Part shown: positions 34,676-42,903 of the stretch, piece by piece
Numbering within the stretch: position 1 is the first letter of the stretch
How the letters are laid out: each line of letters begins with the position of its first letter
Source: Saccharopolyspora soli
Lineage (GTDB): Bacteria > Actinomycetota > Actinomycetes > Mycobacteriales > Pseudonocardiaceae
Length of the DNA stretch: 64,000 bases
Assembly: GCF_022678645.1 (NCBI RefSeq)
Contig: NZ_JALBWV010000038.1
Coordinates: 1 to 64,000 of the forward strand
Direction of reading: 5' to 3'
Made by a program: the position numbers and the translations under genes
Notes under the pieces: model-generated
Told to the model about the DNA's origin: nothing
Databases searched by the model: none
What the model saw: the letters and a program-made list of their open reading frames with translations, nothing else

Positions 34676-35434
34676 TCAGCGCCGGTTTGCCGCCACGAAG
34701 ATGCGGCGGAACGGGAACCAGGTCGTGCCGTCGGCACGCTGCGGGTACGCCGCCGCCAGGCGGGGCGCCAGCGCCGCGCGGAACTCCTCCCACTCCACAT
34801 CGTCCAGGGCCGCTCGGACCGGTCGCAGCGCCGTTCCCGTTACCCACTCCAGCACCGGATCAGCACCGCGCAGCGCGTGGATGTAGGTCGTCTCCCAGGC
34901 GTCGACGTCCGCACCGAGGTCGGTCAGCACGTCCGCGTAGCCGATCGGTGAGAGCACCGAGTCCGAGCGCAGCACACCATCCACTCGATCTCGCCAGCGC
35001 GGCTCCGCGAGCAGCTCCCGGATCGCCACGTAGGACGGCGATTCGAAGTTGCCCGGCACCTGGAACGCGAACCACGCTCCGGCGGGCAACGACGTCAGCC
35101 AGCGCTGCAACAGCTCGACGTGCTCCGGCACCCACTGCAGCACCGCATTGCACAGCACGACATCGGTGTCCGACGACGGTTTCCAGTCCCGGACGTCTTC
35201 CCGCCTCGCAGGCACGCCGCGGGCTCGGGCCGCCGCGACCATCTCCGGCGACACGTCAGTTGCCTCGACAGTCGCCTCGGGCCACCGGTCGGTGAGCAGC
35301 GAGGTCAGGTTTCCCGCGCCGCAGCCGAGATCCACGACCCGGCGGGCTTCAACCGCCCCGACCCTGGCCAGCAGGTCGTGGGCCGGGCGGTCGCGTTGAT
35401 CGCTGAAGGTCAGGTACTTCTGCGGATCCCACAC
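34676..35434 (-). CDS. tam: Trans-aconitate 2-methyltransferase
   Basis: A 252-residue SAM methyltransferase closely matching Tam, which methylates trans-aconitate formed from spontaneous aconitate isomerisation. Typical sequence: WDPQKYLTFSDQRDRPAHDL at the start, SAM motif VVDLGCGAGNLT (about 33-44), and LQWVPEH. GTG 35434 follows AAGGAGG. An 18-bp palindrome lies 15 bp upstream and could be an operator. Confidence 0.88.
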   Translation of the reverse strand: MWDPQKYLTFSDQRDRPAHDLLARVGAVEARRVVDLGCGAGNLTSLLTDRWPEATVEATDVSPEMVAAARARGVPARREDVRDWKPSSDTDVVLCNAVLQWVPEHVELLQRWLTSLPAGAWFAFQVPGNFESPSYVAIRELLAEPRWRDRVDGVLRSDSVLSPIGYADVLTDLGADVDAWETTYIHALRGADPVLEWVTGTALRPVRAALDDVEWEEFRAALAPRLAAAYPQRADGTTWFPFRRIFVAANRR

Positions 35435-35448
35435 ACCGAGCCTCCTTA

Positions 35449-35466
35449 ACAGTACGCACGTACTGT
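35449..35466. promoter_or_regulatory. Candidate operator upstream of tam
   Basis: ACAGTACG-CA-CGTACTGT has perfect 8-bp arms. GTAC-centred palindromes of this size are common operators of TetR, PadR or MarR regulators. No local repressor gene is adjacent, so the binding protein is unknown. Confidence 0.5.
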
Positions 35467-35498
35467 ATATCGGCGGGTTCGTCGGTGTCGAGCGGGAA

Positions 35499-36038
35499 TC
35501 AGTCCCGGTCGGGACCTTTCACCTGGCGCAACTGCTCGGCGACCGTCGCGGCGAACTCGGCCACCGCCGTCTCGTCCGCGCCCCGATCGGCCCGCACCTG
35601 CAACACGATCCCGTCCTGTCCGGGCACCTTGCGCTGCACGAACCACGCGCCGCCGCCGGGCAGGTCGCGGTGGTGCCGGGAGCGGATGGACTGGTTGACG
35701 CGCTCGTGGACGACGTCCGGCAGCCGCCCCGGCTCGATCAGCGGGAGTCGACGGCTCGGCTGGTCGTGCAGCAGCACCGCGCCGCCCGCCGAGCCCGTCT
35801 CCTCGGCCTCGACCAGCGTGAGCACGTCGTTCTGCCAGGTCGCTTTGCTGAGCAAGTGCCAGCCGAGGCGGCGGCCTTCGGGCAGCCACAACCCAAGATG
35901 CGTGGCGACCAGCGCGCCGTCCGCGGTCTTCGCCACCGCCAAGACCTGCTCGTCGGCCGCCAAGGTGCCGGGGAAGTCCGCGGGCACCTCCGCCGTGCCG
36001 CTCAGCCGCGCGATCAGCTGCCGCAGCCAGGAGATCAC
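35499..36038 (-). CDS. Conserved actinobacterial protein downstream of dnaG
   Basis: A 179-residue soluble protein of unknown function. A 4-bp overlap (GTGA) links its GTG to the dnaG stop, so translation is coupled. The segment DEQVLAVAKTADGALVATHLGL and LGWHLLSKATW suggest a small beta-rich (PH-like) fold. A DnaG-associated role is only implied by its position. Confidence 0.75.
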   Translation of the reverse strand: MISWLRQLIARLSGTAEVPADFPGTLAADEQVLAVAKTADGALVATHLGLWLPEGRRLGWHLLSKATWQNDVLTLVEAEETGSAGGAVLLHDQPSRRLPLIEPGRLPDVVHERVNQSIRSRHHRDLPGGGAWFVQRKVPGQDGIVLQVRADRGADETAVAEFAATVAEQLRQVKGPDRD

Positions 36039-37924
36039 AGCGTTCCCATAGCTTGGTCCAGCAACGCCTTGCGGTAGCCCTCCAGCGCGACCATGTCGCC
36101 GAACAGCGCGTTGTACTCCTCGGCGTCCTCCAGCGGCGACATGCGCTGCACCTTGGACTTGATGTCCGCGATCTGGCGACTGACCAGCCGTTCCTGCAGC
36201 CGCGCGATCACCGCGGCCACGTAGCGCGGATCCTCTTCGGACTGCATCTCCAACTGCTCGACCGCGAGTTGGGTGAGCAGGCTGCGGGTGACCTGGCTCT
36301 CGCACTGCTGCGACACCGCGTCCACGAAGGCCGCTCCGGCGAGCCCGGACGTCGTGCCCCCAGCGGACAGCAACGCGCGGTGCAGGTCGGCGTACAAGGG
36401 CTCGGTGAACGCTTCCTCGGGCAACGAGTCGTACAGCGGCCCCGCCAACGCGGGTGCCTGCAACGCCGCCTTCAGCGCCTCGCGCTGCAAGAACCGCGGG
36501 TCGTGGCGCGGCGGGCGCTTCGGCAGGTCGACGTCCATGCCCAGCGAGTGCTGCGCCTCGTCGCGCCGGGGACGCCGCCGCGTCCGCACCGGTGTGCCAG
36601 CGCTCTGCCGCACTCGGCGCACCACCTGGTTCTCGTCGTTCCAGCCCGCCCACCAGGCCAGCTTGGCGGCGTAGCCGTCCCGGCTGGCCGGGTCCTTGAT
36701 CTGCGCGACCAGCGGCACGGTTCGCTTCAGCGCCGCGACTCGGCCGTCGACCGAGTCCAGGTCGTATTCGGTGAGCAGGCTGCGGATGGCGAACTCGAAC
36801 AGCGGCCGACGGCGGGCGACCAGGTCGCGCACCGCCGCATCGCCCTTGGTCTCCCGCAGCTCGCAGGGGTCCATGCCGTCCGGGGTGATCGCCACGTAGG
36901 TCTGCCCGGCGAACTGCTGCTCACCGTCGAATGCCTTCAACGCCGCCTTCTGCCCGGCATCGTCGCCGTCGAAGGTGAAGATGACTTCGCCGCGGAACGC
37001 GTCGTCGTCCATCATCAGTCGGCGCAGCACCGAGATGTGGTCGTCGCCGAACGCCGTTCCGCAGGACGCCACCGCCGTCGGCACCCCGGCCAGGTGCATC
37101 GCCATCACGTCGGTGTAGCCCTCCACGACCACGGCCTGGCGGCGCTTGGCGATCTCCCGCTTGGCCAGGTCGATGCCGAAGAGCACCTGCGACTTGTTGA
37201 AGATCGGGGTGGCCGAGGTGTTGACGTACTTGGCCTCGATCGGGTCGTCGTCGAACAGCCGCCGCGCGCCGAAGCCGACCACGTCGCCGCTGAGGTCCTT
37301 CAACGGCCACAGCAGGCGCCGGTGGAACCGGTCGATCGGGCCGCGGCGGCCTTCCTTGGACAGCCCGCCCTTGATCAGCTCGTCCAGCTCGAAGCCCTTC
37401 ACCAGCAACAACTTGGTGAGCTTGTCCCAACCGGACGGGGCGAAACCGCAGCCGAAGCGCTCGGCCGCCGCCTCGTCGAAACCGCGCTGCGACAGGTATT
37501 CCCGGGCCTTCAGCGCCTCCGGCGAGCGGAGCTGCTCGGCGTAGAACTCGGCTGCGATGCGGTGCGCCTCGACCATTCGCGCGCGCGTGCCGCGGTCCCG
37601 CTTCGGGCCCGGCGTGCCGCCTTCGTACTGCAACTGGAGGCCGACCCGGTCGGCCAGCCGCTCCACGGATTCGACGAAGCCGAGGTGCTCGATCTTCATC
37701 AGGAAGGCGATGACGTCGCCGCCCTCGCCACAGCCGAAGCAGTGGAAGGTGCCGTGGCTCGGCCGCACGTTGAACGACGGCGTCTTCTCGTCGTGGAACG
37801 GGCACAGGCCCTTCTGCGCGCCGCCACCGGCATTGCGCAGCGCGACGTACTCCCCCACCACATCGTCGATCCGGTTGCGTTCGCGCACTTCGGCGATGTC
37901 GCTATCCCGGATCCTGCCTGCCAC
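36035..37924 (-). CDS. dnaG: DNA primase
   Basis: A 629-residue primase making RNA primers at the replication fork. N-terminal CHC2 zinc finger (CPFHDEKTPSF, then HCFGCGEGGD, about 40-65), the core/TOPRIM domain with VVEGYTDVMA and FTFDGDDAGQKAA (about 260-345), and a C-terminal DnaB-binding region with extended linker (VRTRRRPRRDE). GTG 37924 gives the expected length. Divergent from the sigma factor across 69 bp. Confidence 0.95.
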   Translation of the reverse strand: MAGRIRDSDIAEVRERNRIDDVVGEYVALRNAGGGAQKGLCPFHDEKTPSFNVRPSHGTFHCFGCGEGGDVIAFLMKIEHLGFVESVERLADRVGLQLQYEGGTPGPKRDRGTRARMVEAHRIAAEFYAEQLRSPEALKAREYLSQRGFDEAAAERFGCGFAPSGWDKLTKLLLVKGFELDELIKGGLSKEGRRGPIDRFHRRLLWPLKDLSGDVVGFGARRLFDDDPIEAKYVNTSATPIFNKSQVLFGIDLAKREIAKRRQAVVVEGYTDVMAMHLAGVPTAVASCGTAFGDDHISVLRRLMMDDDAFRGEVIFTFDGDDAGQKAALKAFDGEQQFAGQTYVAITPDGMDPCELRETKGDAAVRDLVARRRPLFEFAIRSLLTEYDLDSVDGRVAALKRTVPLVAQIKDPASRDGYAAKLAWWAGWNDENQVVRRVRQSAGTPVRTRRRPRRDEAQHSLGMDVDLPKRPPRHDPRFLQREALKAALQAPALAGPLYDSLPEEAFTEPLYADLHRALLSAGGTTSGLAGAAFVDAVSQQCESQVTRSLLTQLAVEQLEMQSEEDPRYVAAVIARLQERLVSRQIADIKSKVQRMSPLEDAEEYNALFGDMVALEGYRKALLDQAMGTL

Positions 37925-37993
37925 GCAACCCAGTCTAGGGCCATTGTGATCGTCACCTTCGGGGTGGCGTGGCGGTGCGGCAGAATCTTGGGC

Positions 37994-38884
37994 GTGTCCG
38001 CCAGCAACGCCGCGCTCGCCGCGGAATTCGACCAGCACCGCAGTCGGCTGATCGGCATCGGCTACCGGCTCACCGGTCGGCTCGCCGACGCCGAGGACGC
38101 CGTCCAGGACGCTTGGCTGCGGCTGGCGTCGACCGACCGCGAGGACATCCGCGACCTGGGTGGCTGGCTGACCACCGTGGTGAGCCGGTTGTGCCTGGAC
38201 CGGATGCGCTCGGCGGCCGTCCGACGCGAGCAGTACGTCGGGCCGTGGCTTCCGGAACCGCTGGTGAGCTCGCTCGATCAGGATCCGGGTGACATCGTCG
38301 CCGGTCAGGACGATCTGCGGATGGCGGCGCTGCGGGTGCTGCACGAGCTGCCGCCGGACCAGCGGCTGGCCTTCGTGCTGCACGACGGTTTCGATGTGCC
38401 GTTCGCCGAGATCGCCGAGGTGCTGGGGTGCAGCGTCGCGGCTGCGCGGCAGCACGCGTCGCGGGCGCGGCGGGTGATGGCCGACGCCGAGCCGCCGCCG
38501 CGAGTACCGCTGCCCGAGCAGCAGAAGGTGTTGGAGGAATTCCTCGCCGCGGTGGCGTCCAAGGACATCGGTGCGATCACCCGCGTGCTGCACCCGACGG
38601 TCACGGTTTACGGCGACAGCGGCGGCAAAGCGCGCACGGCGCGCCGTCCCGTGGCGGGCATCGACAAGGTTGCCCGCTTCATCGTCGGACTGCTGGCGAA
38701 GTACGGCGACGGGTTGGTCGGCGAGTTCCGACCCGTGCTGGTCAACGGCGATCTCGGGATGCTGTTCCCCGGCACCGACACCCTGCCCGAGCCCCACGTG
38801 TTCACGCTGGCGGTGCGGGACGGCCGACCGGCGGCGATCTTCGACATCGTCAACCCGGACAAGCTCACCCGCGTGCCCTGGTAG
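37994..38884 (+). CDS. ECF41-type RNA polymerase sigma factor (SigJ-like)
   Basis: A 296-residue sigma factor: sigma region 2 (about 10-75; YRLTGRLADAEDAVQDAWLRL), region 4 (about 110-160; LPPDQRLAFVLHDGFDVPFAEIA) and a C-terminal SnoaL-like domain (about 180-285) that in the ECF41 group acts as a built-in regulatory domain. No anti-sigma factor gene is present, as expected. ECF41 usually controls an adjacent oxidoreductase or carboxymuconolactone decarboxylase gene; none is adjacent here. Confidence 0.88.
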   Translation: MSASNAALAAEFDQHRSRLIGIGYRLTGRLADAEDAVQDAWLRLASTDREDIRDLGGWLTTVVSRLCLDRMRSAAVRREQYVGPWLPEPLVSSLDQDPGDIVAGQDDLRMAALRVLHELPPDQRLAFVLHDGFDVPFAEIAEVLGCSVAAARQHASRARRVMADAEPPPRVPLPEQQKVLEEFLAAVASKDIGAITRVLHPTVTVYGDSGGKARTARRPVAGIDKVARFIVGLLAKYGDGLVGEFRPVLVNGDLGMLFPGTDTLPEPHVFTLAVRDGRPAAIFDIVNPDKLTRVPW

Positions 38885-38893
38885 TGGCGGGCG

Positions 38894-39988
38894 TCAGCTC
38901 GGATCGGTGATGCGGGCGAGGAAGTAGACCGCTCCGGTTTCCTGGTGGCGCACCAGGAACAGGAACGGCCGGTCCACCTCGACGCGAATCGGCTCCGGTT
39001 CCCGGACGATCGCGGTCAGCCGCATCATGACCGCCGTCGCCGCGGCACCTTCCAGGCCGCTTTCGTCCACTTCCAGGACCGACTGGTGCACGATCGTGGA
39101 AACCCGCAGCGGCTGGTCGGTCAGCGGCGCGAAATCCGCGGCTCGGGTGAACAAGGTGTGCACTCCGAGCGCACCGAGCGACCTGGTCAGTTCGGCGTCG
39201 CCGGTGACGTCGAACTTCGGCAGGAACAGTTCCACCCGCTGCTGCTCCACCGCGCCGAGCAGCCTGCCCAGCCGAGCGGCGTCGAGGTCGGGTTCGGCCG
39301 TTTCCAGGTCGGTGTCCGGCAGCAGCACCACCGCCTCGACTCCCCCGGCCGCGGGCAGGCTGACGACCTGCCAACCTTCCGCCGCGGCGTGGCCGAAGCG
39401 GCGGGTGGCGTGCATGGTCGGCACCTCCCGGTCGCGCGCGGGGGCGTGGAACGGCCGCTCGGTCGTGGCCTTCTCGTCGAACGCTTCCCGCCAGGACACC
39501 TTCAGGTAAAGCGCGTTGACCAGCGCGGCTACCGTTTCCGGATCGACCGAACCGGCGGGCAGCAGTTCGGGGATGAGGTCGCGCGTGGTCTCCGCGACGT
39601 CAGCGTTGATCAATTGTCGGGACTTCTCCGGATCAGTCCGGAAGGGGGCGTTGCGCACCGCGCTGCCGGGCCAGTCCTTCAGCGCGAGCAGGTAGGACTC
39701 CTCGACGGGCAGTGCCTCGTGCGCCCAGAGGGTGTTGGCCACCGCCAGCACCGGCGGTTCGGCGGCCGAGCCGGTGGTCAGTTCCGCGGCGCAGCCGAGC
39801 AGTTCGAGCAGCCCGGCTGGTTCGGTGCGCAGCGCGTTGACCAGCTCTTCCCTGGTCTGGCCGCCGGTCGCGGTCGCGGCCAGCCCGAGCGCACTGGCCA
39901 CCGAATACGGCGACCAGCAGAACGGGCGGTCCACCGGCGGGGCGAGCCGCCGGTGCAAGGACAGGCTGAAGTCGAGGTGTTCGCTCAC
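38894..39988 (-). CDS. Serpin family protease inhibitor
   Basis: A 364-residue serpin. Recognisable parts: SPYSVASALGLAATATGGQT (helix B region), VNALYLKVSWREAFD, hinge VDESGLEGAAATA before the reactive loop (about 310-325), and PFLFLVRHQETGAVYFLARI at the C-terminus. There is no signal peptide, so it probably acts inside the cell. Serpins trap serine or cysteine proteases irreversibly; bacterial ones are scattered and often horizontally acquired. Ends 9 bp from the convergent sigma gene. Confidence 0.88.
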   Translation of the reverse strand: MSEHLDFSLSLHRRLAPPVDRPFCWSPYSVASALGLAATATGGQTREELVNALRTEPAGLLELLGCAAELTTGSAAEPPVLAVANTLWAHEALPVEESYLLALKDWPGSAVRNAPFRTDPEKSRQLINADVAETTRDLIPELLPAGSVDPETVAALVNALYLKVSWREAFDEKATTERPFHAPARDREVPTMHATRRFGHAAAEGWQVVSLPAAGGVEAVVLLPDTDLETAEPDLDAARLGRLLGAVEQQRVELFLPKFDVTGDAELTRSLGALGVHTLFTRAADFAPLTDQPLRVSTIVHQSVLEVDESGLEGAAATAVMMRLTAIVREPEPIRVEVDRPFLFLVRHQETGAVYFLARITDPS

Positions 39989-40123
39989 GCCGCTGCGCTC
40001 CGTTCCGCGTCGACAGACTCGGGCTGATCCCGAGTCTGCCAGCCCAGCACGGCCCGTGGCTCGTGACGAGGTGGCGGGTTCTTGCCTGCTTCGCCGGTCA
40101 CGACCCCTGCGCGACGCGGGCGG

Positions 40124-40309
40124 TCAGCGGATGGATTCTTCGACGTCCGACAGGCCCATCAGGCGGAGTTCCTGGGCGATGTAGTGCGCCGCGCGCTGTG
40201 CCGCCGGGTCCTGCCAGCGCAGGTCGGTGACCCAGTCGGCCAGGTTGTCGGTGTTCACGTACGGCTCGCCTCCGACGACGAGTTTCTGGATGTAGTGCCG
40301 GTTGCGCAT
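40124..40309 (-). CDS. Small hypothetical protein
   Basis: A 61-residue polar protein (RNRHYIQKLVVGGEPYVNT; WVTDLRWQDPAAQRAAHYI). The ATG has a good AAGGAGA site at proper spacing, which supports it as real. It lies in the 500-bp space between the serpin and dgt. No family recognised. Confidence 0.6.
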   Translation of the reverse strand: MRNRHYIQKLVVGGEPYVNTDNLADWVTDLRWQDPAAQRAAHYIAQELRLMGLSDVEESIR

Positions 40310-40487
40310 CGGGGTCTCCTTGCGACCCGGAGGCTCGGGGCCGGGCCGCGGGTTGTCGGTGCGCCGCGCGCGGACAACCTGACGGGGATCGGGGCTGTGC
40401 CGCCGACGTTCGGGATTCGCCGGACAGCACTCTGAGTAATGATACTGACGGTAAACATCAGATCAACTCTCCCCTTTCGGATGAATG
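40310..40487. other. Short intergenic region
   Basis: Contains a GC-rich half and an AT-rich stretch (ATGATACTGACGGTAAACAT at about 40438) that may hold the promoter of the small protein; nothing else was recognised. Confidence 0.35.
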
Positions 40488-41795
40488 TCACATAGGGGTT
40501 ACCACGTTCCGTACATGCTTTCGATGCCATCCGATCGCCTGCGCGTCCGTCAGCGACGCGACCTGGTCCAACACCACCCGGAACCGCGCCGCATCGTCGG
40601 CCGCCCGCCGCCAGGCCGACGCCATCGCCGGGTCCAGCGACTCGGGGGCTCCCTCGGCCAACGCCCACACCAGCTCGGTCAGCAACATCCGCTGCCGCTC
40701 CTGCATCCGCAGCCGCTGCGGATCGCTCATCACGTACCGCAGCGCGACCGCTTTGAGCACCGCGACCTCGGCCACCACGGGCTCGGGCACGACCAGGTCC
40801 GCGCGGTACCGGGTGAGCGGCCCCGGCCCGAACCGCTCGATCGTCCCGGTCACCGCAGCGGCCACGAAACGACCCACCAATTCGCTGGTCAGCCGCTTCA
40901 GCGCGACCTGCGCGCGGAACGTCCCGTCGTAGTCCAGCACCGCGGCCACCACCGGCCACCGCACCAGCTCCGCCGCAGCTCGTTCGAGCAGCCCGGCGGT
41001 GTTCTCGGGACCGTCGCCCCAGAAGTGCTTGTCGGCCATCCGGACGATCTCGGCGCGCTCGTCGCCGCTGGTCAACGAGCGCAGCGAGATCCGCCCCGAC
41101 AGCACCCCGTCCTCGACGTCGTGCACCGAATAGGCCACGTCATCGGCCCAGTCCATGATCTGGGCCTCCAGGCACCGGCGGTCCGGCGGCGCGGCTTCGC
41201 GCAGCCACTCGAACACCGCCAGGTCGTCGGCGTAGACGCCGAACTTGGCCCGGCCCGGTCGTTTCGGCCACGGGTACTTCGTCGCCGCGTCCAAGCACGC
41301 GCGGGTCAGGTTGAGGCCGCGGCCAACATCACCGGACTCGGTCAACTTCGGCTCCAACCGGGTGAGGATCCGCAGGGTCTGCGCGTTGCCCTCGAACCCG
41401 CCGCAGCCGTTCGCCAGGTCGTTGAGCGCCCGTTCGCCGTTGTGCCCGAACGGCGGATGCCCGATGTCGTGCGCGAGGCCCGCGGTGTCCACGAGATCGG
41501 GATCGGCGCCCAGGGCGGTGGCGATACCCCGCCCGATCTGCGCCACCTCCAACGAGTGGGTCAGCCGGGTGCGCGGCACGTCGCCCTCTTCCGGGCCGAC
41601 GACCTGCGTCTTCCCCGCCAACCGGCGCAGCGCCGCGGAGTGCAGCACCCGTGCGCGGTCCCGCGCGAATGGGCTGCGGTCGTCCGAACGAGCCCCCGTC
41701 GGCACGGCCAGCTTCGGCGGCTCGGGAAGCAGCCGCCGAAGATCGTGCTCGTCGTAGCCGGGCGGGGTGGCACCCGACGGGTCTGCGGTGCTCAT
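40488..41795 (-). CDS. dgt: Deoxyguanosinetriphosphate triphosphohydrolase-like protein
   Basis: A 435-residue HD-domain dNTPase that hydrolyses dNTP to nucleoside and triphosphate, controlling dNTP pools. The HD motif is in AHDIGHPPFGHNGE (about 117-130), with the earlier His in TRLTHSLEVAQIGRG and the Asp in MDWADDVAYSVHD. Two ATG starts, 41825 and 41795, both lack strong sites; I use 41795. In related actinobacteria dgt is also near dnaG. Confidence 0.9.
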   Translation of the reverse strand: MSTADPSGATPPGYDEHDLRRLLPEPPKLAVPTGARSDDRSPFARDRARVLHSAALRRLAGKTQVVGPEEGDVPRTRLTHSLEVAQIGRGIATALGADPDLVDTAGLAHDIGHPPFGHNGERALNDLANGCGGFEGNAQTLRILTRLEPKLTESGDVGRGLNLTRACLDAATKYPWPKRPGRAKFGVYADDLAVFEWLREAAPPDRRCLEAQIMDWADDVAYSVHDVEDGVLSGRISLRSLTSGDERAEIVRMADKHFWGDGPENTAGLLERAAAELVRWPVVAAVLDYDGTFRAQVALKRLTSELVGRFVAAAVTGTIERFGPGPLTRYRADLVVPEPVVAEVAVLKAVALRYVMSDPQRLRMQERQRMLLTELVWALAEGAPESLDPAMASAWRRAADDAARFRVVLDQVASLTDAQAIGWHRKHVRNVVTPM

Positions 41796-41845
41796 CGCGC
41801 CCAGACTACGGCCAGCACCCGACATACCCCCGCAATTGGAAGGTC

Positions 41846-42100
41846 TGCGGGTTGGCTTGTGCTCCTAAGAGCCCGCGCACCCTGCAAGCGGCTGTGTGGC
41901 GGTGGTGCGGTTGGCGTCAGGCAAGCGGCGAAGCCGCTTCCAGGCACCGCCGCAACTTGCACCGCCGCGGGTTCACGGTGCCCACCCCTCCGGGGTTCTC
42001 CCCGCGAGGACAGCCCCGACGCCGCGTATTGGACGGGATCCCGGAGTCGAGACGGCCGCTGAGGTTCCGCTACCCGCACCGCTACGCAAGCCAATCCGCA
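41846..42100. repeat. MITE-like inverted-repeat element
   Basis: A non-coding 255-bp stretch between dgt and the DUF218 gene bounded by 16-bp imperfect inverted repeats TGCGGRTTGGCTTGYG (41846-41861 and, reversed, 42085-42100). Inside are further inverted matches such as GGCGGTGGTGC versus GCACCGCC and AGCGGC-GAA-GCCGCT at 41927. A similar end sequence (CGCAGATTGGCTTGCG) is at 8135-8150. It may be a non-autonomous mobile repeat or a structured intergenic repeat. Confidence 0.5.
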
Positions 42101-42104
42101 CTCT

Positions 42105-42758
42105 CTAACCCAGTCCGTCGCCGGTGAGTTCTGCTGAGGCGTGCGTCAAGCGGTAGTACAGCAGCGCACCGGTCTCCCGGATGATGTAGCGGAACTGGAC
42201 CTCCCGGGTCTGCACCACCGGCCCGGAACGCGCGGGCGACGCCCACGACTGCAGCCCCAGGTCGTTGGCCATCGTCCTAGCCCGCAGCGAATGCCAGGGG
42301 TCGCTGACGATGAGCGCGCTGCTCCAGCCGCGCTGCTCCGACAACTGCGCGACGGCCGCCATGCTGCCCAACGTGTCGCTACCGACGTCGACGTCCACGA
42401 TCTGGTCGGCGGGCACACCCTTGCCGGACAACCACTTCTTGCTGGCCTCCGCCTCGGTGTAGGCGTCACCGGGCAGCCGTCCGCCGACCGTGACGATGTA
42501 CTTCGTCAGACCGTCCTGGTAGAGCTCCAGCGCCTGTTCGAGCCGAGCCAGCAGCACGTCCGAAGGCTTGCCGTGGTACTGCGCGGCACCGAGCACGACC
42601 ACGATGTCCACCGGCCGCCGGTCGTCGGCGCGCGCGACCTGCCACACCCGGAACGCGGTGCCGCCGACCACCAGCAGTCCCACCAACAACGCGCCGACCA
42701 CGACTCGCCCCAGCATCCGGCTGGGGCGGGAACGGTGGGCGGCTCGATAGGGGCTCAC
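42105..42758 (-). CDS. YdcF-like DUF218 membrane protein
   Basis: A 217-residue protein with an N-terminal transmembrane anchor (VVVGALLVGLLVVGGTAF, about 19-36) and a DUF218/ElyC-SanA-YdcF domain (VDIVVVLGAAQYHGKPSDVL; VTVGGRLPGD; DPWHSLRARTMA). This family is tied to envelope and cell-wall precursor handling; the active-site chemistry is not established. Confidence 0.85.
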   Translation of the reverse strand: MSPYRAAHRSRPSRMLGRVVVGALLVGLLVVGGTAFRVWQVARADDRRPVDIVVVLGAAQYHGKPSDVLLARLEQALELYQDGLTKYIVTVGGRLPGDAYTEAEASKKWLSGKGVPADQIVDVDVGSDTLGSMAAVAQLSEQRGWSSALIVSDPWHSLRARTMANDLGLQSWASPARSGPVVQTREVQFRYIIRETGALLYYRLTHASAELTGDGLG

Positions 42759-42903
42759 GCTGGCATCCTCACAGATCTTCCCGGAACCCCCGTCGCGGTG
42801 AAGCCCTCAGCAGTCGCTACGGCTGAGGTCTTCGGCAGCTCATCGGCGGCGGCCAAGCGGACAACCCGCGCCACCACCTCCGCAAAACGACCCACACACC
42901 CTC

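Noticed and set aside
36053..37990. Very long open frame on the forward strand opposite dnaG
   Set aside because: It is an antisense shadow of dnaG created by high GC; only the part after the GTG at 37994 codes, for the sigma factor.
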